DNA of 64,000 nucleotides from an uncultured Oscillospiraceae bacterium (GCA_900540535.1 UQGM01000001.1:48328-112327), one strand, 5' to 3'; shown: positions 50,780 to 59,671, counted from the first letter of the stretch. Numbers and translations are program-made. The notes: generated by a model from the sequence alone, not told the origin.

Positions 50780-52684
50780 CTATTTACAGTGCATATATTC
50801 ATCCGCCTCATACCATTTCACAAGAAATCCTGCGCCGTGTGAGCAGAAAACGGAATCGGCGGAATTTTCCTTGTCCCGCTCTTTGTCGTACCCGATTTTC
50901 TCAATCACTTCTGCGCTGTTGTGGCATTCTCTGTAACCTGTAAGGCTGCCGAAGAATACACCTTTTCCTGAGGTGAAGGCGGCAAGCTCCCTGCCGTAAT
51001 TCATTATTTCCGAAAGGGGACAAACTCCGCTTATTACGGTTTTATCTCCATGGGTTTCCGGCGGAGAAAATTCTCCGCTCATTTTGGTTATATCCGAAAG
51101 TACCCTGCCTGTAAACTCCATGGGTACCTGAATCCTGAATTTGTACCAAGGCTCAAGAAGCACGCTCTCCCCTTTGAAAAGTCCCTGACGCACTGCGGCG
51201 TATACGGCTTTTCTGAAATCTCCGCCCTCGGTGTGCTTTAAATGACTTCTTCCTGCTGTGAGGGTGAATTTTATATCAGTTATGGGGAAGCCCGTCAAAG
51301 CTCCCACATGTTCCTTTTCAAAAATATGGGTTTCAATAAGCCTTTGCCAGTTAAGGGAAAGTTCATCAGTTGAAACCTTGCTTTCAAAGGTTATTCCGCT
51401 GCCCCTCGGAGCTTCTTCCAAAAGAAAATGCACTTCTGCATAGTGCTTTAGAGGTTCATAGTGTCCCGCTCCGTGGGATTTGCCTTTGATTGTTTCCATA
51501 TATACTATATTTGGTTCTCCGAAAGTTATGTTTTCGCCGAACCTTTTACTGAGGGTATCGCTGAGTACTTCAAGTTCCACAGTGCCCATAACCCTTACAG
51601 TAATTTCCTTTATGCGCTCATTCCATTTTACGCTGAGAGTCGGTTCTTCATCCTCCAAAATTTTAAAATATTCAAGGATTTTTACCGGATCTTTGTCTGA
51701 GGAAAACTCCGCCTTTGCAAAAAGAGCGGGTATAGCTGAAAATTCAGCTTCCCTTTTGTTTTCACCGATAAAGCATCCGCTTTTCGCCTTTAAAAGTCCG
51801 CTGACAGCGCAGACATCTCCCGCAGTAACTTCCCCCACAGGAGTGGATTTGTTTCCCGAATAAAGTCTTATTTCGTTTACCTTTTCGCCGTCTATAATAT
51901 CCTTGGCTTTGAGAGTGCCTGAAAGGATTTTCAGAAATACGGTTCTTTCGGTTTTATTTCTCCTTACTTTCCAAACAAATGCTGAAAATTCGCCGTCAGG
52001 ATTATATTCAGTTTCTGTAAGCTCATCTAAAGACGAGAGAAATTCTTTTATTCCCTCACCGCTGAGAGCACATCCTTTGAAAACAGGAAAAAGTTTTCTG
52101 TCTTTTATCAGCTTTCGGCAGGCGGGGATAAATTTTTCTTCGGTAAATCCGTTCTCCAGGTATTCCTCTGTAAGCTCATCGTCAAGGCAGGCTATTTCTT
52201 CCGCAGCATCTCTTAAGTTTTCGCAGAAAACAAATCCGTCTCCAAATTCCTCTTTAAGCTGAGAGAGAACCTTTTGCACATCTGCTCCCTGACGGTCTGT
52301 TTTATTTATAAATACAAAAACGGGAATATTGTTCTTTTTAAGAATGTTCCAAAGGGTTACTGTGTGGCTTTGCACTCCTTCAACTGCGCTTAAGGTAAGA
52401 ATTGCAAAATCTATTGCCTTAATAGCTCTTTCGGTTTCCGCTGCAAAGTCAGCATGGCCGGGAGTGTCAAGAAGATAGAATGTATTTTCTCCAACAGTAA
52501 AGCCGGCGCTTTCTGAAAATACCGTTATGCCCCTTTCTTTTTCGATTTCGTTGAAATCAAGAAAGGAGCTTTTTTTATCTACCCGTCCCACAGTGCGTAT
52601 TGCGCCGCCAAGGTAGAGTATCTGTTCTGATAAACTTGTTTTGCCCGCATCAACATGGGCTACTATTCCAATTGTCTTTTTCAT
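50780..52684 (-). CDS. TetM-like ribosome-protection GTPase (EF-G family)
   Basis: A 634-residue translational GTPase. The G motifs are AHVDAGKTS near residue 10, RGIT, DTPGHADF and NKTD; domains II-V follow, and the C-terminal part (SGVCPLSEIMNYGRELAAFT) is EF-G-like. The overall plan and length match the TetM/TetW/TetO group, but it is divergent and lies next to a sugar hydrolase gene. A role in tetracycline resistance is possible but not established; it may be a housekeeping relative. The start is placed at MKKTIGIVAH; only AGG lies just upstream, and TTGACA stands about 30 bases before it, so translation may be leaderless. Confidence 0.85.
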   Translation of the reverse strand: MKKTIGIVAHVDAGKTSLSEQILYLGGAIRTVGRVDKKSSFLDFNEIEKERGITVFSESAGFTVGENTFYLLDTPGHADFAAETERAIKAIDFAILTLSAVEGVQSHTVTLWNILKKNNIPVFVFINKTDRQGADVQKVLSQLKEEFGDGFVFCENLRDAAEEIACLDDELTEEYLENGFTEEKFIPACRKLIKDRKLFPVFKGCALSGEGIKEFLSSLDELTETEYNPDGEFSAFVWKVRRNKTERTVFLKILSGTLKAKDIIDGEKVNEIRLYSGNKSTPVGEVTAGDVCAVSGLLKAKSGCFIGENKREAEFSAIPALFAKAEFSSDKDPVKILEYFKILEDEEPTLSVKWNERIKEITVRVMGTVELEVLSDTLSKRFGENITFGEPNIVYMETIKGKSHGAGHYEPLKHYAEVHFLLEEAPRGSGITFESKVSTDELSLNWQRLIETHIFEKEHVGALTGFPITDIKFTLTAGRSHLKHTEGGDFRKAVYAAVRQGLFKGESVLLEPWYKFRIQVPMEFTGRVLSDITKMSGEFSPPETHGDKTVISGVCPLSEIMNYGRELAAFTSGKGVFFGSLTGYRECHNSAEVIEKIGYDKERDKENSADSVFCSHGAGFLVKWYEADEYMHCK

Positions 52685-52818
52685 ACCTATAATGCTATAA
52701 TAATCATCGGCTGTTGTCAAGAAATATGTTGGATTTTAACAAAAAATAAACCCGTGAACATTGGCAAACCACTAAAGCCATGGTTTAATGGAAATACAAA
52801 CGTCAAAGGAGCATGTAT

Positions 52819-53337
52819 ATGGATATATTGTATCAGGTACATTATGACAATCGCATGAACTATATAGATGAAATCTATCGGCATATGTGTTTCAAAACTT
52901 CATCTATGATAACTTTCTATGTGTGTTTTGTCATAGTAGTTATATTAAATTTACTCAATCTCGTTTTAACGGAAAATCTCAATTACGCAACGCTATTGAC
53001 TATTCCTGTTTTTGCCTATGTATTTGCAGTTGTTTTTTTCAGATACAAAAAGTCCATAAAAATGCACGAAGATAGGCAAAAGGAGATAAACGGGGATAAG
53101 GTTATTGAGATATTTGTGACTGCCACTGAAGAAAACGTATATATGGCTGAGTCTACCGGTAGGGCGATGAAAATTTCATATTCAGATATAAATAGAGTCT
53201 TTGAAACTAAAAATACCGTGGTGCTTCATTCAAAATCAAATCTTCTGTACATTTTCCCAAAGGCCGCTTTTACCGTTGGAAACGCTCCTGACTTTTTAAT
53301 GTTTTTGAAAAATAAAGGAGTTAAAGGCGCAAAATAA
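52819..53337 (+). CDS. YcxB-like membrane protein
   Basis: A 172-residue protein with two hydrophobic segments at about 30-50 and 55-75 and a C-terminal domain (FVTATEENVYMAESTGRAMK, ISYSDINRVFETKNTVVL) typical of YcxB-like proteins. Function is unknown. It has the same plan as the product of 4074-4652 between gyrB and gyrA. The ATG at 52819 is chosen because AAAGGA lies eight bases upstream. A terminator follows. Confidence 0.75.
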   Translation: MDILYQVHYDNRMNYIDEIYRHMCFKTSSMITFYVCFVIVVILNLLNLVLTENLNYATLLTIPVFAYVFAVVFFRYKKSIKMHEDRQKEINGDKVIEIFVTATEENVYMAESTGRAMKISYSDINRVFETKNTVVLHSKSNLLYIFPKAAFTVGNAPDFLMFLKNKGVKGAK

Positions 53338-53339
53338 CA

Positions 53340-53375
53340 GAAAATACCCGAAGTGAAAGCTTCGGGTATTTTTGA
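53340..53375 (+). terminator. Terminator, possibly bidirectional
   Basis: AAAATACCCGAAG pairs with CTTCGGGTATTTTT. It lies between the YcxB-like gene and the convergent ZIP gene. Confidence 0.88.
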
Positions 53376-53389
53376 TAGCATTTTTAATT

Positions 53390-54184
53390 TTATCCCAGCG
53401 CAACATCGAGTACCATCATTAGTGCAAAGCCCACCATAACTCCAAGTGTACCGGAGTTTGAGTGCTCTCCCAGATGTGCTTCCGGTATCAGTTCCTCTAC
53501 AACTACAAACATCATGGCACCGGCGGCAAAAGCGAGCATCCAGGGCATTAAGGGCTGAATAAATGAGAAAATGAGTACTACGGAAACTCCGAAAATCAGT
53601 TCTACAAGTCCTGAAAGACTGCCGTATATAAATGCCTTTCCTGCGGGAACGCCTTCACGGCGCAGGGGAAGTGAAATTGCGGCGCCTTCTGGGAAATTCT
53701 GTATGCCCATACCGAGAGCGAGAATCATTGCGGAAGTAAAGAAGGAAAGATCGCTGCCGTGCTGAGCGGCAAGGGCAAAGGCAAGACCAACTGCCATGCC
53801 TTCGGGGATATTGTGCAAAGTTACCGCTAAAACCAGCAAAGTTGTCCTTTTAAGAGAAGAGCTTATTCCCTCGACCTTGCCGTCACCTAAATGAAGGTGA
53901 GGAAGCAGCGCATTCATTGCCATAAGAAAGAATACTCCAAGGAAAAAACCTCCCACAGCGGGAATCCAGCCGATTTTACCCATTTTTTCCGCTTCTTCAA
54001 TGGCGGGTATTAGCAGACTCCATACGGATGCCGCTGTCATGACTCCTGCGGCAAAGCCAAGGAAAATACGCTGAATTTTTTGATTTATCTCTTTTCTGAA
54101 AAAGAATACAACAGACGAGCCGAGAGCCGTCATTGCGAAAGTGAAGAAAGTGCCCATTGCGGCATATAATAAAGCCTGTTTCAT
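53390..54184 (-). CDS. ZIP-family divalent metal transporter
   Basis: A 264-residue membrane protein with about eight hydrophobic segments. The ZIP metal-site motifs are present in helices 4 and 5: HNIPEGMAVGLAF and NFPEGAAISLPLR. The cytoplasmic loop with PHLHLGDG gives a short His cluster. It probably imports zinc, iron or manganese; the metal cannot be set from sequence. ATG 54184 follows CAGGAAGT; an upstream in-frame start is rejected. Confidence 0.92.
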   Translation of the reverse strand: MKQALLYAAMGTFFTFAMTALGSSVVFFFRKEINQKIQRIFLGFAAGVMTAASVWSLLIPAIEEAEKMGKIGWIPAVGGFFLGVFFLMAMNALLPHLHLGDGKVEGISSSLKRTTLLVLAVTLHNIPEGMAVGLAFALAAQHGSDLSFFTSAMILALGMGIQNFPEGAAISLPLRREGVPAGKAFIYGSLSGLVELIFGVSVVLIFSFIQPLMPWMLAFAAGAMMFVVVEELIPEAHLGEHSNSGTLGVMVGFALMMVLDVALG

Positions 54185-54357
54185 ATGATAAACTTCCTGT
54201 AAAATCAAAATTATAATTGTTAGCCTTAGTTAACAATTTGATTATACTATTAGATCATACCTTTTGTCAATTAAAATTATTAAGGTATTTAAGAAGCGGT
54301 ATAAATGTGATAGAATACAGCTGTAAAACCAGAAAAATAAATTACAGGGGTATATCG

Positions 54358-55212
54358 ATGAAAAACATAGTATTTATAGGGGACAGCATAACTGACGGTG
54401 GAACATATCCGTCTATCGTTGAAGCTTTTGCAATAGCTAAAGGTATTTTGGAGTACGATTTTATAAACTTGGGAGTATCAAGCGAAAATACCAGCGGACT
54501 TACTGAAAACGGACATCCTTTCCCGAGACCGAATATACTTAACCGAATCGATAGAATTACATCCCTTGTTGAGGGTGAGTGGGCGACGGTCATGTACGGA
54601 GAAAACGACGGAATTTATCAGCCTTTTTCACAGGAGCGTTTTGAGTTATATAAAAAGGGTATAACAACTGTTGTTGAAAAGCTGCATAAGGCCGGATACA
54701 AAGTTGCTCTTATGACTCCGACGCCCTTTGATCCAATATCCTTTACCGGAGCTCTTTCCCGTGAGGAAGAAGTACCTTACGGCAGTGTCTGCGAAGATTA
54801 CGATAAAGTAATGGAAGCCTATGCTCACTGGATACTGTCCTGCGGATTAGGGGATAAGGTTATAGATGTACGCACACCGTTAAAAGCTTATCTTGATAAT
54901 CGCCGTAAAGAGCAGCCTAATTTTAAAACAGGCGACGGAATACATCAGGGAGAAGAGGGCAATTATATAATCGCCTCTCAGGTACTGAAAGCTCTTTTCG
55001 GAATTGACATAGGAACATACAATGAAACGCCGTTTCCATATATATATAAGTATGTTAGAAAGAAGAGCAGATACACCCATAGATTTTACAAGGAATTTAT
55101 CGGCCACGAAAATCCATATAAAGAGAAAAAACTCTCTCAGAGCAAGTTTATCTCTAAAAAGAGAAAGTACACAAAGAAGATAAGCAAAGCTTTGGAACAG
55201 GGTAAAAGATAA
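54358..55212 (+). CDS. SGNH/GDSL-family hydrolase
   Basis: A 284-residue esterase-like protein without a signal peptide. Block I is FIGDSITDGG with the nucleophile Ser near residue 9, the block III region is MYGENDG, and the catalytic Asp-His block is GDGIHQGEEGNYIIA. The C-terminal 50 residues are very basic (KKSRYTHRFYKEF, KKRKYTKKISKA). Possible substrates are acetylated carbohydrates. The start is ATG 54358 after ACAGGGG; the longer open frame upstream has no good site. Confidence 0.88.
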   Translation: MKNIVFIGDSITDGGTYPSIVEAFAIAKGILEYDFINLGVSSENTSGLTENGHPFPRPNILNRIDRITSLVEGEWATVMYGENDGIYQPFSQERFELYKKGITTVVEKLHKAGYKVALMTPTPFDPISFTGALSREEEVPYGSVCEDYDKVMEAYAHWILSCGLGDKVIDVRTPLKAYLDNRRKEQPNFKTGDGIHQGEEGNYIIASQVLKALFGIDIGTYNETPFPYIYKYVRKKSRYTHRFYKEFIGHENPYKEKKLSQSKFISKKRKYTKKISKALEQGKR

Positions 55213-55272
55213 AATAAAATTATAAATTAACTTCGCACTGAATAGCGGAGCAAAAATAAAAGGAGTGATTTT

Positions 55273-55620
55273 ATGCCGTTTATAAACGTAAAGACAAACG
55301 CAGACCTTACAGCTCAGGCAATGGAAAAAATCAAAAGCGATCTTGGAAATGCCATTACAATTTTTCCGGGAAAAAGCGAAAGCTGGCTTATGGTTGCCAT
55401 TGAGGATAAAGTTCCCATGTGGTTTAAGGGTAACGGAGAAAGAACCGTTGTATATGCAGAAGTTAAAGTTTTCGGCAATGATATAAACCCCGCTGTGGCG
55501 GAAAATATGACAGCGGAAATGACGGAAATTCTTTCTGACGGAACAAGAGCGACCCCGGCGGATATTTATATAACCTATTCTGCCTGCAAGGACTGGGGCT
55601 GGAACGGCGGAAACTTCTGA
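55273..55620 (+). CDS. MIF/tautomerase-superfamily protein
   Basis: A 115-residue protein of the macrophage migration inhibitory factor-like family. The catalytic N-terminal Pro is present (MPFINVKTNADL), as is the typical C-terminal WGWNGGNF. The family has phenylpyruvate or dopachrome tautomerase activity; the natural bacterial substrate is usually unknown. The start has AAAGGAG nine bases upstream. It follows the SGNH gene by 60 bases on the same strand and may be cotranscribed. Confidence 0.9.
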   Translation: MPFINVKTNADLTAQAMEKIKSDLGNAITIFPGKSESWLMVAIEDKVPMWFKGNGERTVVYAEVKVFGNDINPAVAENMTAEMTEILSDGTRATPADIYITYSACKDWGWNGGNF

Positions 55621-56150
55621 TTTTAGAAGCAGAAAAGCAGCGTGACGCTGCACCCAATTCGCACACTGACTTACAGTAATAAGAAAATATAACCGCCTGC
55701 GATAAAGTTATATGTAAACTAAAAATCAAGAGCAGAAACCAAAGAACCACGCAAAATTTTTCTCCCTGACAGTCGCCCACGTCGGCAAAGGAAAGGATAT
55801 GGTAAGCAGTAAAACGTTTACAATTTGCAGGTGATAGCTTAAAACCCTCCAAACTGCCGACGTGAATTGGCGAACGCTTGCTGAACCTAACCGACGGCAA
55901 GGGAAAAGATATGGATAGCGGTATAGCGTTTACGCTTTGACGGTGATAGAATAAAATTTTCAAACTGCCGTTGGAGGGTGCTCAGCTCTGAACTTACTTT
56001 GCGTTGATTAGTGCTTTCTGTTTTGGCAAGCAAAATGCACTTTTGCATACTTTTGCTGCTATGGGCAAAAGTATGTGCCCTGCTGCGGCACGAGCAGCAA
56101 AACTTTATCATTTATCAAAGTACGGTTAAGAAGTTCAGGCTGAAATATAG
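55621..56150 (+). repeat. Repeat cluster G
   Basis: Forward orientation: small hairpin 55637-55651, the conserved TGTAAACTAAAA/ACCAAAGAACCAC segment, unit a (55778-55864), unit b (55891-55974, right arm TGCCGTTGG, which pairs with the left arm only through a G-U pair), then the ACTTTTGC hairpin at about 56046-56075. It lies between the MIF gene and the terminator of the minus-strand operon. Confidence 0.9.
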
Positions 56151-56199
56151 CGGTTAAAAATACAAGTATCTTTGTAAACCCCCAAATAACTTTATCTAC

Positions 56200-56237
56200 A
56201 AAAAACCTGCGGAGACTTTGCTCATCCGCAGGTTTTA
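56200..56237 (-). terminator. Terminator of the minus-strand three-gene operon
   Basis: AAAACCTGCGGA pairs with TCCGCAGGTTTT. The minus strand then runs into TTTTTG. Confidence 0.85.
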
Positions 56238-56250
56238 TAGTTTTTCTCTA

Positions 56251-57009
56251 TTACATTAATATATAAAACAGTGCAAAAAGTAATCCGTAATCTGCTCCAT
56301 CACGCCAGAGTATGTACATAAGTCCCAAAAGCAGCATGGTGTCGTTATCCATTTTGCCGGCTATGCTGCCAAGTGCCGAAAATATTCCGTTTTCTCCGAA
56401 AGAAAAGGGCGGCTGATTGTTTCGCTGAACATTATGAGGCATCTGCCGCTGCGGCAGGCTGCTTTCTCTGTGGGGAGGACTCTGAATGGTCTGTTTTTGC
56501 TGTCGATTTACGGCAGCCTGCGCCCAAGAGTTCTGATTTGCCCTTTGATTCCCCGATGAAGAGGATTTATTGTTCCTCTCACTTTCCGCATTTCTTCGGT
56601 TTGAGACCTTTTGCTGAGAGTTCTGATTTTTGGGAGTATCAGGATGATTTTTTCCACTGTCAGTGGGAACGCTGTGGAAAACTTCGGCTTCCTTTTCATT
56701 ATTATAAGAAGCCTCATTCTCTGAGCGGCTTTGGCTGTTTTGTGGATGATATCCGCCGGAATATCCTTCCGGATAACCGCTGTGGAGATAGTCTACGGGT
56801 AAATTGGTATGTCCTGCCGTTTTCTGGGGAGCGAAGGCAGAGCGGGAATCCCTTCCTTCGCCGCTCTGCTGAAAGTTTTTCGCCGTGCCTCCTGAAAGTT
56901 CCTCGTTTGCGAGCCGTGCCGCTTCACGGGCTCGCCGCTGCATTTCGTTTACACGTCTTATTGCAGCTTCCTGCATACTGATAACGTCGCCGTATCTGTA
57001 ATCGCTCAC
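56251..57009 (-). CDS. Gln/Asn/Ser-rich protein with hydrophobic C-terminus, unknown
   Basis: A 252-residue protein. The N-terminus has an Arg-rich helix (QEAAIRRVNEMQRRAREAAR), the middle is about 150 residues of polar low-complexity sequence rich in Gln, Asn, Ser and Pro, and the C-terminal 35 residues are hydrophobic (TMLLLGLMYILWRDGADYGL). No family is recognised. It is the last gene of a three-gene operon, starting 11 bases after the preceding gene. It may be a tail-anchored or aggregation-prone protein; the function is unknown. Confidence 0.7.
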   Translation of the reverse strand: MSDYRYGDVISMQEAAIRRVNEMQRRAREAARLANEELSGGTAKNFQQSGEGRDSRSAFAPQKTAGHTNLPVDYLHSGYPEGYSGGYHPQNSQSRSENEASYNNEKEAEVFHSVPTDSGKNHPDTPKNQNSQQKVSNRRNAESERNNKSSSSGNQRANQNSWAQAAVNRQQKQTIQSPPHRESSLPQRQMPHNVQRNNQPPFSFGENGIFSALGSIAGKMDNDTMLLLGLMYILWRDGADYGLLFALFYILM

Positions 57010-57020
57010 CGCACCTCACC

Positions 57021-57410
57021 TCAAAAAAGCCCGCTGTCTTTCAAAAGCGGTAAAATTTCAAAAAGCTGCATCATTTTCAATGCCTCATCTGCTCTGTGCC
57101 TGCGTTTTTCGCTTAGCAGGGGCCGCAGAGCCGCAATAAAACGTGTGCGCTCATCGTCACGGCTTTGACCCAGTTTACCCAAAACCGATGCAATAGTTGC
57201 CATGGTTTTAGGGTCAATATCAATGCCGCCTAAAGGGTTATCCTGTGACGGAGGTTGACGGCGTTCTTCTCGGTGGTTCTGCTTTTCCTTTTGCTCACCG
57301 CCGCCCTCATCGCCCTTTTGTCCGAATATTGAAGCCGCCATTGCCTGAAGGGAGGCAATATCATCGCTTGACAGTGATGACAATATCTCGTTTATGTTTC
57401 CTGCATCCAT
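57021..57410 (-). CDS. Uncharacterised small protein of the three-gene operon
   Basis: A 129-residue protein with N- and C-terminal helical parts (INEILSSLSSDDIASLQAMA; FIAALRPLLSEKRRHRADEA) joined by a polar Glu/Gln/Arg-rich linker. No catalytic motif is seen. It lies between two other uncharacterised genes, with a two-base gap after the first and 11 bases before the third, which suggests a common complex or pathway. Confidence 0.72.
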   Translation of the reverse strand: MDAGNINEILSSLSSDDIASLQAMAASIFGQKGDEGGGEQKEKQNHREERRQPPSQDNPLGGIDIDPKTMATIASVLGKLGQSRDDERTRFIAALRPLLSEKRRHRADEALKMMQLFEILPLLKDSGLF

Positions 57411-57412
57411 TC

Positions 57413-57682
57413 TTATTTCTCCTTGTTAAGCATTTTCATAATCCGCTGTGCCTGGGGCGAAGCTAAAATCTGCTCAACGGCTTTTTTATCGCTGAGCATT
57501 CTCTGGATTTCCGCTTTTTGTTCCGGTCTGAGGTTTTTCTCAACAAAGTCGTTTAAGTTTCCCTTTGCTGCGGCGTTTGCCAGAGCCGATGCATTGAGTC
57601 CAGTATCAAAGGAACTTATAACCTGTTTGAGCTTTTCCGGATTAAAATTTTGTTCTGCGATTGCAATCACCACCTGTGACAT
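57413..57682 (-). CDS. Uncharacterised small helical protein
   Basis: An 89-residue, mostly helical protein (NFNPEKLKQVISSFDTGLNA, then ALANAAAKGNLNDFVEKNL) ending in MLNKEK. No family is recognised. It is the first gene of the three-gene minus-strand operon. A promoter cannot be placed with confidence; the divergent phosphodiesterase gene starts 37 bases away, so the two promoters must be very close. Confidence 0.72.
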   Translation of the reverse strand: MSQVVIAIAEQNFNPEKLKQVISSFDTGLNASALANAAAKGNLNDFVEKNLRPEQKAEIQRMLSDKKAVEQILASPQAQRIMKMLNKEK

Positions 57683-57719
57683 ATATAATATACCTATGAT
57701 GAAATGGGGGAAATAATGA

Positions 57720-58178
57720 ATGAGATTGCTTGTAATTTCCGATTCTCACGGACGAGCAGGAAAAATCCGTGATATAATCATGACTCACGATGAGGCAGAT
57801 GCGGTTATTTTTCTCGGAGACGGCGAACGGGATATTGACTGTGCAATGGAAAGCTTTCCGGAAAAGAAGTTTTTCTGTGTCTGCGGAAACTGTGATTTGT
57901 ATTCGCAGAATCCCGAAACACTGCTGGAGATTTTCGCCGGGAAGAGAGTATACTGTACTCACGGATACCTTGAAAAAGTAAAATACGGCACGGATCTGCT
58001 TTTTAAAACGGGAGCGGCGAAAGGTGCGGATATAATATTATATGGGCACACCCACACAGCTGTGACAGATTATCGTGACGGAATTTATATAATGAATCCC
58101 GGAACGGCATCGGCGGGAGAATATGGCTTTGTAGATATAACTCCTGCGGGAATTGTGTGCAGTCTGGGAAAAATTTAA
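57720..58178 (+). CDS. YfcE-family metallophosphoesterase
   Basis: A 152-residue phosphodiesterase. The metal-binding motifs are present in order: SDSHG near residue 7, FLGDGERD, CGNCD, THG and GHTH. The YfcE/MJ0936 family hydrolyses model phosphodiesters; the physiological substrate is not known. The start has GGGGGAAAT about ten bases upstream. It is divergent from the three-gene operon. Confidence 0.92.
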   Translation: MRLLVISDSHGRAGKIRDIIMTHDEADAVIFLGDGERDIDCAMESFPEKKFFCVCGNCDLYSQNPETLLEIFAGKRVYCTHGYLEKVKYGTDLLFKTGAAKGADIILYGHTHTAVTDYRDGIYIMNPGTASAGEYGFVDITPAGIVCSLGKI

Positions 58179-58245
58179 ATAAAAAATAATTAATAATGAT
58201 AACTTTTACTATTTATAAAATTTTAAAAATGTGGTAAACTATGAT

Positions 58246-58262
58246 TAAGCTCTAAGAGCTTA
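58246..58262 (+). promoter_or_regulatory. Short palindrome before the TrkA genes
   Basis: TAAGCTC pairs with GAGCTTA around a TAA loop and ends one base before the GGGAGG ribosome binding site. It may be an operator or an mRNA hairpin. Confidence 0.4.
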
Positions 58263-58274
58263 GGGAGGCAAATG

Positions 58275-58889
58275 ATGAATATTCTAGTTTTAGGCTGCGG
58301 AAAAGCAGGTGTACGTCTGGCAAAGCTGCTGGATTCAAAGGGTCACGATGTATCAGTTGTAGATCACTCACCGGCAAAACTTGATCTTTTAGGAGATGAT
58401 TTTTCGGGTATGTCTGCCGCAGGAGAGGTTTTCGATCTTGAGACACTTCTGAGCATAGGCGCAGACAATGCCGATGCTGCGGTAGTTTTATCCCCTGAGG
58501 ATAATTCAAACATAATGGCGGCACAGCTTTTAAAGAAAGAGTTCAACATAGGTAAAATATATACAAGGATTCTTGACCCTGCAAAGGAAGAGGTTTTCAG
58601 GGGAATGGGCTTTGAGACCATATGCTCAACAAGCTATGAGATAAGCCATATTTATGACGCAATAACCTCTGATGAAGAGGAGACTACTGCGGAGATTTTT
58701 GGCAAACACTATTCCTTTGAAATACTGGAAACCGACAGAGGCGATTACGGCAAATCTCCGTCGGAACTGGAGCTTATGAAAAATGAAATGGTTTTTGCCA
58801 TAAAAAGAGACAGCGGAGAGATTATTCCCGCCAACACCCCCGAGCTTAAAATACAGCCCGGCGACAAAGTAATACTTGTAAAGTTCTGA
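58275..58889 (+). CDS. TrkA/KtrA-type potassium channel regulatory protein 1
   Basis: A 204-residue cytosolic protein: N-terminal Rossmann nucleotide-binding domain (NILVLGCGKAGVRLAKLL, then DSKGHDVSVVDHSPAK) and a C-terminal TrkA_C domain (from about 130). Such proteins gate TrkH/KtrB-type potassium transporters in response to NAD(H) or ATP/ADP. No transporter subunit is in the window. Of two adjacent ATG codons the second is better spaced from GGAGG. A second paralogue follows after 20 bases. Confidence 0.9.
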   Translation: MNILVLGCGKAGVRLAKLLDSKGHDVSVVDHSPAKLDLLGDDFSGMSAAGEVFDLETLLSIGADNADAAVVLSPEDNSNIMAAQLLKKEFNIGKIYTRILDPAKEEVFRGMGFETICSTSYEISHIYDAITSDEEETTAEIFGKHYSFEILETDRGDYGKSPSELELMKNEMVFAIKRDSGEIIPANTPELKIQPGDKVILVKF

Positions 58890-58909
58890 ATTCCGGGAGG
58901 TAAAATTAA

Positions 58910-59566
58910 ATGAAAGTACTTGTAATCGGCGGCGGAAAGCTTGGATATTATCTTACAAAAATGCTTCTTGAAAACAATTATGAAATAAGACTTATAGATA
59001 ACAGCAGAGAGGCGTGCGCCTATGCTGCCGACAATCTCGATGTTCCTGTAATCTGGGGCGACGGTACAAGCGTTGAAACTCTCAGACAGGGAATAGGCGA
59101 CGGATGCGACGTTGTAATTTCCGTAACGGGTAAAGATCAGGATAATCTTATTGCCTGTGAAATTGCCAAGAAAAAATTCGGAGTAAAGAAAGCATTTGCC
59201 CGTTCAAACAATCCTAAAAACACCGAAGTGCTAAAAGCGCTGGGCGTTGATATTGCAGTAAGCTCAACACAGATTATCGCCGGACTTATTGAACACGAGG
59301 TCGGCGGAGCTGAGGTTAAGTTTATAACCAATGTAAATGAGGGCGACGCAGTTGTAAGTGAATTTGCCGTACCTGAAAACTGGAGACTTTCGGGAATATA
59401 CCTGAGGGATCTGGATTTACCTGAAAACTGCGTTATAATTTCCATAATGCGTGGACGTGATATGCTTATTCCACGAGGAAACACCCCTGTTCTTTCCGGT
59501 GATGAGGTAATGGCGCTGACAGTAGGCAGTGCCGGAAGAAAGCTTAAAAAGCTTTTCGAGGGATAA
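58910..59566 (+). CDS. TrkA/KtrA-type potassium channel regulatory protein 2
   Basis: A 218-residue paralogue of the preceding gene, with Rossmann motif VLVIGGGKLGYYLTKMLL, the ligand acid in IRLIDNSREA, and a C-terminal TrkA_C domain (LPENCVIISIMRGRDMLIPR). The tandem arrangement suggests a heteromeric ring or two regulators of one transporter encoded elsewhere. The start has GGGAGG upstream. Confidence 0.9.
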   Translation: MKVLVIGGGKLGYYLTKMLLENNYEIRLIDNSREACAYAADNLDVPVIWGDGTSVETLRQGIGDGCDVVISVTGKDQDNLIACEIAKKKFGVKKAFARSNNPKNTEVLKALGVDIAVSSTQIIAGLIEHEVGGAEVKFITNVNEGDAVVSEFAVPENWRLSGIYLRDLDLPENCVIISIMRGRDMLIPRGNTPVLSGDEVMALTVGSAGRKLKKLFEG

Positions 59567-59602
59567 AAGAAGGAAAAGAGCAGAATAATAAAGCCGGTTA
59601 TT

Positions 59603-59671
59603 CTTTCGGATTAAATGAGCTGATTGTACCTTATGCGGCTGCAGGTTCTGCCGGCGGCAGTAATCCGAGAG
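59603..59671 (+). ncRNA. Folded leader upstream of sufC
   Basis: CTTTCGGATTA at 59603-59613 pairs with TAATCCGAGAG at 59661-59671 (11 pairs, one G-U). Inside is a GC-rich hairpin, CTGCC-GGC-GGCAG. The element lies 25-35 bases before the AAAGGAG of sufC and matches no riboswitch class I know. Confidence 0.5.

Noticed and set aside
54880..55653. 257-residue frame antisense to the SGNH and MIF genes
   Set aside because: It overlaps two well-supported genes and has a biased, implausible composition.
59603..59671. T-box leader
   Set aside because: The T-box consensus AGGGTGGNACCGCG is absent, and sufC is not a tRNA-related gene.
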